Of a DNA stretch of 7,618 bases, positions 1 to 5,488 are shown piece by piece; positions within the stretch are counted from its first letter, which is position 1; each line of letters begins with the position of its first letter. The position numbers were made by a program, and so were the translations under genes. The notes beneath the pieces are model-generated. The model was not told the DNA's origin. It did not search any database and was given only the letters and a program-made list of their open reading frames with translations. Location: the NCBI GenBank assembly GCA_026386995.1, contig JAPLMO010000322.1:1-7618 (forward strand), read 5' to 3'. Origin of the DNA: Planctomycetota bacterium (GTDB lineage Bacteria; Planctomycetota; Phycisphaerae; FEN-1346).

Positions 1-253
1 GGGCATACGTCGGCTGCGCCGCCGCTGCGGGCGCGGCAGGCGGCAGCGCGTAACCTTGAGAATACTGCGGCGGAGGGGGCGGCGGAACCATCACGGCGGC
101 CGGCGTCACTGACGGGGCAGGCAGCGCCACACCCACCGTGCCGTAGGTCTCCACGTAGGTCCGACGGTGCTTGTCGCACCCCCAACCGATGGTCACCGTG
201 ACCAGCAGGGCCAGCGCCAGCAGCGATCCGGCAAGACGGTAGGTGGTATTCAT
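1..253 (-). CDS. Lipoprotein-like secreted protein with Pro/Ala-rich region, N-terminal part only
   Basis: The gene reads leftward and is cut by the window edge, so only about 84 N-terminal residues are visible. It starts at the ATG at 253-251. A strong Shine-Dalgarno (AGGGAGG, complement of 261-267) sits 7 bases upstream and fixes the start. The protein begins MNTTYRLAGS, followed by a hydrophobic stretch (residues about 8-21, LLALALLVTVTIG) and then WGC at 22-24. That resembles a bacterial lipoprotein signal with Cys24 as the acylated residue, although W at -2 makes it a poor lipobox. The mature part starts KHRRTYVETYGTVG and turns into a Pro/Ala/Gln-rich stretch including six consecutive prolines, which looks like a flexible spacer. 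I do not recognise a family. It could be a lipid-anchored envelope protein or a plain secreted protein. It diverges from the nucleotidyltransferase gene on the other strand and is probably transcribed alone from the TATAAT box at 372-377. Confidence 0.72.
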   Translation of the reverse strand, partial: MNTTYRLAGSLLALALLVTVTIGWGCDKHRRTYVETYGTVGVALPAPSVTPAAVMVPPPPPPQYSQGYALPPAAPAAAAQPTYA

Positions 254-270
254 GTTCCGGCCTCCCTGCC

Positions 271-309
271 GCCCGAGTGGCCGCCTCACCGAGGGGCCGC
301 CACTCGGGC
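271..309 (-). promoter_or_regulatory. Hairpin in the 5' UTR of the left-edge gene
   Basis: An 11-base perfect inverted repeat (GCCCGAGTGGC at 271-281, GCCACTCGGGC at 299-309) encloses a second short stem (CCTC 284-287 with GAGG 291-294, loop ACC). It lies only a few bases upstream of the Shine-Dalgarno at 261-267 of the minus-strand gene, inside the transcript expected from the TATAAT box at 372-377. There is no T-run on either side, so it does not look like a Rho-independent terminator. It could modulate translation initiation or protect the mRNA 5' end. That role is inference. Confidence 0.45.
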
Positions 310-371
310 GACGTTCTCTTGACCTCTGCCAGATTAGACGCTTCACACTCGTTAATTATTCCCTCCAAAAT

Positions 372-377
372 ATTATA
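372..377 (-). promoter_or_regulatory. Candidate -10 box (TATAAT) for the left-edge gene
   Basis: The minus strand reads TATAAT here, inside an AT-rich island (about 351-390) that stands out from the GC-rich surroundings. No TTGACA-like -35 box is found 16-18 bases upstream. Transcription would begin near 365 and give a 5' UTR of about 110 bases carrying the hairpin at 271-309. Confidence 0.4.
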
Positions 378-448
378 TTCCGAAAGAAAGTAATGGGGTG
401 GGCCTGCCGCTGCGGTAATACGTCAGTCTGGTTAGGCGTTCCCCGCGC

Positions 449-540
449 CGGGTGGCATGCCCACGCCGCTGTTTGCGTGGGCCTGATGTCTGGCCGCGCG
501 GCACATGCCCACGCAAACATCCGCGTGGGCATGCCACCCG
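449..540. repeat. Element D: 92-bp nested palindrome, REPIN/BIME-like
   Basis: The outer arms pair perfectly over 18 bases (449-466 with 523-540, starting CGGGTGGCATGCCCACGC). After a 4-base partly paired internal loop, an inner 12-base stem follows (GTTTGCGTGGGC 471-482 with GCCCACGCAAAC 507-518). The apex adds ATGT 486-489 with ACAT 503-506 and the self-complementary GCCGCGCGGC at 493-502. Each half is also a hairpin by itself (GCCCACGC 459-466 with GCGTGGGC 475-482, and the mirror pair 507-514 with 523-530). It fills the gap between two divergent genes. A 7-base pair, CGTCAGT 421-427 and ACTGACG 568-574, flanks it and could mark wider ends. The rest of the 254-634 gap holds the hairpin and -10 box listed separately; no gene is seen. 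Confidence 0.8.
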
Positions 541-634
541 CCTTGCGTACGGCTCGTCGCCACCGTAACTGACGCCGTACCCGGCCGTACGGGTGAGTGG
601 GTTGGGACCGCAGGCATTTTCACGGGGCAAAAAA

Positions 635-1219
635 ATGATCGTCACAGGCCCGTTCTCCCTGGAAAGGGTGGTAAGCGCTGTGGAGAAAGTCCGCCGGCGT
701 CTTTTGAAAACCGCCGCAGCCCTTAAGGCCGCGGGCGTGCCGTATGCCGTTGTCGGCGAAAGCGCCGTGGCCCTGTGGGTCTCCCGCGTTGACGAAGCCG
801 CCGTCCGAAACACGCGGGACGTGGATATCCTCATCCGCCGGGGGGACTTGGAGGCCGCCAAGGCCGCGCTGGAATCCGCCGGTTTCGTCTACCGGCACGT
901 GGCCGGGATGGAGGTCTTTCTCGACGGGCCTGATGCCAAGCCCCGCGACGCCGTCCACATCGTTTTCGCCAATGAGAAGGTCCGGCCCCCCGAACCCCTG
1001 GCCAATCCCGATGTCACCGAGTCCGAGCAGACCGACGAGTTGTGCGTCTTATCCCTGGAGGCCCTCGTGCGGATCAAACTCACGGCCTTCCGCGACAAGG
1101 ACCGGACCCACCTTCGCGACCTGATCGAGGTCGGCCTGGTCAACGCTGATTGGCTGCCCCAACTCCCCCCGGTCCTGGCCGACCGCCTGCGCCTGCTGCT
1201 GGAAACCCCAGAGGGATGA
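635..1219 (+). CDS. Nucleotidyltransferase-fold protein (AbiEii/DUF6036-like)
   Basis: A 194-residue protein of the minimal nucleotidyltransferase fold. VVGESAVALW (residues 39-48) matches the glycine/serine loop after the first strand, and TRDVDILI (60-67) carries the paired acids Asp62 and Asp64 that bind metal in this fold. KLTAFRDKDRTHLRDL (148-163) matches the C-terminal Lys/Arg-Asp-Lys-Asp helix seen in AbiEii-type and DUF6036-like proteins. The strand expected to carry the third acid reads AVHIVF (106-111), with His in place of Asp. Relatives transfer nucleotides to RNA or protein targets, some as type IV toxins, but no substrate can be read from this sequence. No antitoxin-like gene adjoins it. 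I chose the ATG at 635 because the conserved part begins just after it; GGGG lies about 7 bases upstream. A GTG at 593 would add 14 residues lacking family character. It converges on the PPC gene, with palindrome A between them. Confidence 0.82.
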   Translation: MIVTGPFSLERVVSAVEKVRRRLLKTAAALKAAGVPYAVVGESAVALWVSRVDEAAVRNTRDVDILIRRGDLEAAKAALESAGFVYRHVAGMEVFLDGPDAKPRDAVHIVFANEKVRPPEPLANPDVTESEQTDELCVLSLEALVRIKLTAFRDKDRTHLRDLIEVGLVNADWLPQLPPVLADRLRLLLETPEG

Positions 1220-1250
1220 AACAAGCATAGTAGTGCGTCAACTTTAATTA

Positions 1251-1334
1251 TGTGGGTGCCACGGCTGCGCAGTTTGCAGCCGTGCGTCCCTGCCGACGAC
1301 CACGGCTGCAAACTGCGCAGCCGTGGCACCCACA
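1251..1334. repeat. Element A: 84-bp palindrome, REPIN-like, same family as B
   Basis: Two 34-base arms (1251-1284 and 1301-1334) are perfect reverse complements around a 16-base spacer. Inside the spacer CGTC (1285-1288) pairs with GACG (1295-1298). Each arm is itself a hairpin: CACGGCTGC 1260-1268 with GCAGCCGTG 1276-1284, and the same pair at 1301-1309 and 1317-1325. The element therefore is an inverted doublet of a 25-base hairpin. It lies between the stops of two convergent genes, where it might help end transcription, but neither side has a T-run. A near copy (B) lies 4134 bases to the right. Confidence 0.9.
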
Positions 1335-1358
1335 GATTTAGTCCTGGCAGGCTAATAG

Positions 1359-3779
1359 TTACGGCGTCACGATCTCGAAGGGTATGGCCGGCAGCGACCC
1401 GACGGCCGCGCGCCGCTGGGGCGCGGGGGCCTTTCCTTTTTCAGCGGCCGGCGCCGCCGGCGTGAAGAAGGCGTTGACGATCAGGTTCCCCTTGAGGCCC
1501 GCCTTGGTCTTGGCGGCGTCGCTCTGAAGCACGACCTCGGTGCCGCCCGGGCACGGCGCGATGCTCTTGATGGTGATTCCGTCCGGCGGGTCGCTCAACT
1601 CCAGGTGGACCTGTTTTGCGTAGGCCAGCAGCGGGGCGGTGAACTGGACCTTGGCCGTCCCGCCGACGGGAATCTTGACGGGGGTGTCGCCGGCGATCTT
1701 GATCTGCGACTTCGCCATGTTGCGCCCCGACACGGCCACCTTCATGTCCTGGGCGGGCACGAGGTGCCGGTACGCGAACGCCTGCATCATGTCTTCTGCC
1801 GGAACGGCCTGGCGGACGACTTCCTTCCCCTGGATCGTCGCGCGGCCTTCCCACGATAGGCTCAGGGGTTCCTGGGTGGGCGTTGCCGGGGCCGTCAGGG
1901 TCACGCGCACCTGGTCCTGGCCGGATGGCACGCAGGCGCCGCCGAGGGTGAACCCCGCCGGCGCGTCCTTCAAGGAGATCGCGATGTCGCCGGAGAACCC
2001 GTCCCTGCGCAGGGCGTAGACGGTGACGGGAATTGCCGCGCCCCCACGGACGTTGATGCTGGACGGCACGACCCGCAACTCAAAATCGGGTTGCGGCAGG
2101 CTGATGCGGAGGCGGTAGGCATAGTCCTGGCCGCCCTTGTGCTGCGCATCGCCCAGGTGGACGTAGTACGTCCCGTCGGCGGGCAGTTTGAAGCGGATGC
2201 AGGAGTCGGCCTGGTGCGTGGTCAGGCCCGCTCCCTTGTCCTCGTGGTCGTCATTGAAGGCCAGTTGTTTGCCGGCGGCGTCGGTCAGTTTGAGGACGGA
2301 ATCCAGCGGCGAGTTGAGGCGCCGGGCATCGACTTCGGCGACGACCTCGCTGCCGGCCCGGCCCTCGAAGCGGAACACGTCGCAGTCGTCGGCCTTGTCG
2401 ATGCGGCCGTTGACAATAATGGGGAGCGTGACAGGCTGGGCGCGGTCGGGCGTGTCGTTCGGCTCCTTCTCAAGGCATTCGGGCAACGTGTCGGCCGCAA
2501 AGGGCACCTTGTTGGAGACCATCGCCGCCGCGCCCACGGAAACCAGATGAACGCCCGGCTGCCGGGCCTGCGGCATGAGTTGGTTCACCGGAAGGTTCCA
2601 GCCCTTCAGGGCGACGGCCGTCCGTGCGCCGGCTGGGCCGCCGAGGGGGAAGATGCCGGTCACAAACGGCAGTTCGCCCACGGTGATGCGATAGAGAAAA
2701 TCTTCCCGGCCGCGGTAGATGGCGTCTTTGATCTCGATGACGTACTCGCCGTCCCTGGCGATCTCGTAGTACAGGACCGGATCGGGGTTGAACCGAAAAT
2801 CGTCGTCATACGCCAGTTCCTTGCCCGCCGAGTCGTAGAGCGCCAGCGTGGCCTGGAACCATCCGGGCACGGCGTCGGGGATGTACGGGATCAGTTCCCG
2901 CGCTGCGGCGACGATAACCAGGTGCTGGCCCTTGCGGGCCGAGAACCGATACCGGTCCACCTCGCCTGGCAGGATCTGGCCGTTGACGATGGCCGGCAGG
3001 GTGATGACCGTCTCCGGCTCGGCTTTGCGGGTCTTGGGCTCGAAGGCGGCCCGGGCGACGGCGCTTCTCTGCTCCGCGATGTTTCGGGACGGTTTCTCGG
3101 AGAACTCGGGCAACTGGCCGACGCGGAAGGCCAGCGGGTTGGACAGGCCGGCCGGCGATGCGATGCGCACCTCGCGCTGGCCGGGCTCGGCGTCCGGGGC
3201 AATCGTTACCTGGAGGACGGCGAGTTCGCTTATGGCGGGATTGGCGGGCCTCCGGACGGCCATGCCGATTTTCTTGCGGAGTTCGGCCAGCGTCTTGTCG
3301 TCTTCGGCCGTCCAGGAGGCGTTGGCGTACTTCTTCTTGAGGGCCTCGATCTCCTTGTCGTCGTTGGCGCCGGCGTCTTTGGCGTCCTTGCTGTCCTTGA
3401 CGTTTTTGGCGTTCTTGAGGCTTCTTAATGCCTCCAGGGCCTTGAAATCGTTTTGCACCACGGCCTTGCGGGCCAGCAACTCGTCCAACTTGATGCGCAT
3501 CTCGTTCAGTTCCTTTTGCGGGGTCGGCCGGATGAGTTCGGAGATGGCGGCCTGGACGCCTGTGCCGGAGAAATAAATGTTGGCGACGCCGTCCATCGCC
3601 TGCCCGGCGATGATCGCCTCAAACGTGGTTCCCTGCTTTCCGCCGGCGGGATAGATGTAGCCGATGCGCGGCGCCGGTTGCTGCGCCGTCGCGGCCGTCG
3701 CGGTCGCCAGAAAAGCCGCGAACACGAGCAAGGCGGAGCAACTTTGCGCGGCGGGTCTCCTGGGCCTGTTGCCCAACAT
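1359..3779 (-). CDS. Secreted PPC-domain protein with IPT/TIG-like domains
   Basis: An 806-residue exported protein and the last gene of the operon. The start chosen (ATG at 3779) gives a normal Sec signal: basic n-region MLGNRPRR, hydrophobic core SALLVFAAFLATATAA, likely cleavage after ATA (about residue 32). An IPT/TIG-like domain spans about 38-222 (IYPAGGKQGTTFEAIIAGQ), split by a charged helical insertion at about 86-176 that includes a KNAKNVKDSKDAKDA repeat. Two PPC-type beta domains follow at about 259-368 and 449-560, each with a VNG strand, a later Asp-rich turn (YDDDF 324-328; NDDHED 509-514) and a final DFLYR/DYAYR strand. The remainder (about 565-806) is beta-rich. I see no catalytic motif; such proteins probably bind or scaffold extracellular substrates. 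The reading frame is open back to an ATG at 3959, which has GGAG 5 bases upstream and sits 14 bases after the DUF1501 stop. That start would translate palindrome C into a 60-residue extension, so the start remains uncertain. Confidence 0.88.
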   Translation of the reverse strand: MLGNRPRRPAAQSCSALLVFAAFLATATAATAQQPAPRIGYIYPAGGKQGTTFEAIIAGQAMDGVANIYFSGTGVQAAISELIRPTPQKELNEMRIKLDELLARKAVVQNDFKALEALRSLKNAKNVKDSKDAKDAGANDDKEIEALKKKYANASWTAEDDKTLAELRKKIGMAVRRPANPAISELAVLQVTIAPDAEPGQREVRIASPAGLSNPLAFRVGQLPEFSEKPSRNIAEQRSAVARAAFEPKTRKAEPETVITLPAIVNGQILPGEVDRYRFSARKGQHLVIVAAARELIPYIPDAVPGWFQATLALYDSAGKELAYDDDFRFNPDPVLYYEIARDGEYVIEIKDAIYRGREDFLYRITVGELPFVTGIFPLGGPAGARTAVALKGWNLPVNQLMPQARQPGVHLVSVGAAAMVSNKVPFAADTLPECLEKEPNDTPDRAQPVTLPIIVNGRIDKADDCDVFRFEGRAGSEVVAEVDARRLNSPLDSVLKLTDAAGKQLAFNDDHEDKGAGLTTHQADSCIRFKLPADGTYYVHLGDAQHKGGQDYAYRLRISLPQPDFELRVVPSSINVRGGAAIPVTVYALRRDGFSGDIAISLKDAPAGFTLGGACVPSGQDQVRVTLTAPATPTQEPLSLSWEGRATIQGKEVVRQAVPAEDMMQAFAYRHLVPAQDMKVAVSGRNMAKSQIKIAGDTPVKIPVGGTAKVQFTAPLLAYAKQVHLELSDPPDGITIKSIAPCPGGTEVVLQSDAAKTKAGLKGNLIVNAFFTPAAPAAEKGKAPAPQRRAAVGSLPAIPFEIVTP

Positions 3780-3905
3780 GTAGGGTGGGTGCTCTGCACC
3801 CACCAATGCCGTTTTTCTCGCGTGAAAATGGTGGGTGCAGAGCACCCACCCTACATGAACGGCAATTCGGCAATTGGGCAACAGGCCCAGGAGGCCCACC
3901 GCGCA
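3745..3905. repeat. Element C: 161-bp palindrome with GTAG-flanked hairpins, REPIN/BIME-like
   Basis: The core arms 3777-3805 and 3829-3857 are perfect 29-base reverse complements; TTTTC 3813-3817 with GAAAA 3824-3828 closes the apex. Each arm is a hairpin: GGTGGGTGC 3784-3792, loop TCT, GCACCCACC 3796-3804, mirrored on the right. GTAG stands in front of each hairpin (3780-3783 on plus; complement of 3851-3854 on minus). The pairing continues outward: 3761-3776 matches 3874-3889 perfectly and 3745-3760 matches 3890-3905 at 14 of 16 bases. The right side carries 16 extra bases (3858-3873) that help form a tandem CGGCAATT (3860-3867, 3868-3875). It lies between the DUF1501 and PPC genes and overlaps the first codons of the latter. 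Confidence 0.88.
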
Positions 3906-3973
3906 CGGGTTTGCATCACGCTCTTGTGCGTATGTTGTGTGCCATCGGGATAGGTTCATAAATGCTCCGCGGC

Positions 3974-5350
3974 TTACACGAGTTCCTTGAGGCGTCCGCC
4001 CGTCTTAACGTTGTCCGCGGCGGCGGGTAAGACGCGGGCCTCCTGGCCCTGGGGATGAGGCAGCCTGGCCTCGGTGTCGATGCCAAGCAACTCGTACATG
4101 CTGGCGATAAGGTCGACCGGGTACACGGGCCGGTCCTTCACGTCCTCGCCGCGGGCGTCGGACGAGCCGATCACGCGGCCGCCCTTGAAGCCGCCGCCCG
4201 CCACCAGTGCCGAGAAGGCCTTGCCGTAATGGCCGCGCCCGCCGTTCCAGGGCGCCTCCCACTGGACCTTGGGCGTCCTGCCGAATTCGCCGCAGCACCA
4301 GATGATGGTGCTTGCCAGCAGGCCGCGGTCCGACAGGTCCTGAAGCAGCGTGGCAAGGCCCTTGTCCAGTTCGGGCAGTCTCCGGCGCATCTCCTGGAAG
4401 TGCTGCTTGTGCGTGTCCCAGCCCTTGTAGTTGATAGTGACGTATGGAACGCCCTTTTCGACCAGCCGCCGCGCCACAAGGCACGCCTGCCCGAACGTGG
4501 TCCGGCCATAGCGGTCCTTCAGGTCGTCTTTCTCCGAGGTGACGTCGAAAGCCTTGCCGGCGTCGCCCAGAATCAGGTCGTACGCCTGGTTCTCGCACTG
4601 ATCGGCGGCAACGAGTTGCGGATCGTCCTTCATGGCCTGCCCAAGCGTGTTCAACTTGTGCAGGAGTTCGCGCCGGTCCTTCTGCCGCTGCTCGGAGATG
4701 CCCTGAGCGACGATCCCCTCGACGGCAAACGGGACCCTCCCCGGGTCGCCGCCCGTGGCAAAGGGTTTGTAGCGCGAGCCCAGGAACCCGGCCTCGGAGA
4801 ACCGCCCCTGCAGTTCGGTCAGCACGATGTAGGGGGGCAGGAGGCCGCGATACCCGGCATCGACGCCCTTGAAGAGCGACACCACGGCGCCGACGCTCGG
4901 ATAGACGTCCTTGCCGCCGGGCGGCCGCCCGGTCTGCACCATGTACGCCGCCGTCTCGTGGCCGTTGTTGCCGTGGGTCATGCTGCGGATAAGGGCGTAC
5001 TTGTCGGCCTGCTTTGCCAGTTCGGGTAGCAGTTCGCAGATCTTGATTCCCGGCACGTTGGTGTCGATCGGCTTGGTGAGCGGGCCGCAATAGTCGTTGC
5101 CGGCATCGGGCTTCGGGTCGAAGGTGTCGAGGTGCGACGGGCCGCCCCACAGCCATATCTGGATGACGGCCTTGGCCTTGCCGGGGGTCTTGGCCGGGGC
5201 CGGCGGTGCGGCGGCTATCGCCCTAAGGGCCGGGCTGCCCGCCAGCGCAAGGCCGGCCGCGCCGAGTAGGCCCCGCCTCATCGCCTCGCGCCGGGAGATC
5301 GGCAGACCCAGCGCATCCCACATGCTGCCGGATTTCTGCTGCGTGCTCAT
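3974..5350 (-). CDS. DUF1501 protein, Tat-exported, alkaline phosphatase/sulfatase-like fold
   Basis: A 458-residue protein, close to the usual length of the DUF1501 family (PF07394), which is related in fold to sulfatases and alkaline phosphatases but has no settled reaction. The N-terminus has a twin-arginine signal: SRREAMRRG at 19-27, then a hydrophobic stretch GLLGAAGLALAG. Family landmarks follow: IQIWLWGGPSHLDTFDPKPD (63-82), THGNNGHE (125-132), NYKGWDTHKQHF (307-318), GEFGRTP (354-360), GRGHYGKAFSALVAGGGFKG (371-390), and VYPVDLIASMYELLGID (409-425). His and Asp residues in these blocks are the likely metal and active-site ligands. The common GRDH block reads GRGH here. The ATG at 5350 is preferred because AGGAG (complement of 5357-5361) lies 6 bases before it and the Tat signal begins soon after. 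An in-frame ATG at 5467 would translate palindrome B. It follows the DUF1549/DUF1553 gene in the operon, the usual partnership in planctomycetes. Confidence 0.92.
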   Translation of the reverse strand: MSTQQKSGSMWDALGLPISRREAMRRGLLGAAGLALAGSPALRAIAAAPPAPAKTPGKAKAVIQIWLWGGPSHLDTFDPKPDAGNDYCGPLTKPIDTNVPGIKICELLPELAKQADKYALIRSMTHGNNGHETAAYMVQTGRPPGGKDVYPSVGAVVSLFKGVDAGYRGLLPPYIVLTELQGRFSEAGFLGSRYKPFATGGDPGRVPFAVEGIVAQGISEQRQKDRRELLHKLNTLGQAMKDDPQLVAADQCENQAYDLILGDAGKAFDVTSEKDDLKDRYGRTTFGQACLVARRLVEKGVPYVTINYKGWDTHKQHFQEMRRRLPELDKGLATLLQDLSDRGLLASTIIWCCGEFGRTPKVQWEAPWNGGRGHYGKAFSALVAGGGFKGGRVIGSSDARGEDVKDRPVYPVDLIASMYELLGIDTEARLPHPQGQEARVLPAAADNVKTGGRLKELV

Positions 5351-5356
5351 GCGCCT

Positions 5357-5361
5357 CTCCT
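5357..5361 (-). promoter_or_regulatory. Ribosome binding site deciding the DUF1501 start
   Basis: The minus strand reads AGGAG, 6 bases before the ATG at 5350. It supports this start over the upstream in-frame ATG at 5467, which sits at the rim of palindrome B with no comparable site. Confidence 0.6.
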
Positions 5362-5387
5362 CATGCCGCGCTAACGGCTGGTAAACC

Positions 5388-5465
5388 GGGTGCCACGGCT
5401 GCGCCGTTTGCAGCCGTGTATCGCTGCCGATGACCACGGCTGCAAACGGCGCAGCCGTGGCACCC
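5388..5465. repeat. Element B: 78-bp palindrome, second copy of the A family
   Basis: Arms 5388-5418 and 5435-5465 are perfect 31-base reverse complements with a 16-base spacer of the same length as in A, identical to it at 12 of 16 positions. The arm sequence differs from A only at 5405 (C for A) and at its pairing partner 5448 (G for T), so pairing is kept. Within the spacer the apical stem is also kept by paired changes. It lies in the 138-base gap between the DUF1549/DUF1553 stop and the DUF1501 start, so it is transcribed inside the operon and should form a very stable hairpin in the mRNA. Confidence 0.9.
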
Positions 5466-5488
5466 ATGGATTCAATTACGCCAGTCGA

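Noticed and set aside
319..347. Plus-strand promoter using TTGACC at 319-324
   Set aside because: The hexamer 17 bases on is TTCACA, which is not a -10 box, and the nearest plus-strand gene starts about 300 bases away.
449..540. CRISPR array or tandem repeat block
   Set aside because: The repeats are inverted arms of one palindrome, not direct repeats with regular unique spacers.
575..592. Small inverted repeat CCGTAC/GTACGG before the nucleotidyltransferase gene
   Set aside because: Six-base arms in GC-rich DNA are expected by chance; no T-run or other sign of function.
1251..1334. Element A as a classic Rho-independent terminator for two convergent genes
   Set aside because: Position fits, but neither strand has a T-run after the stem, and a near copy (B) lies inside an operon.
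2091..3428. A 445-codon plus-strand open frame opposite the PPC gene
   Set aside because: It is a shadow of a GC-rich gene: no recognisable domains or signal, while the opposite frame has signal peptide, TIG-like and two PPC domains.
4055..5029. A 324-codon plus-strand open frame opposite the DUF1501 gene
   Set aside because: It is antisense to strongly conserved DUF1501 blocks and encodes nothing recognisable.
5351..5467. N-terminal extension of DUF1501 from the ATG at 5467
   Set aside because: The extra 39 residues are mostly translated palindrome B; the ATG at 5350 has a proper ribosome site and is followed by the Tat signal.
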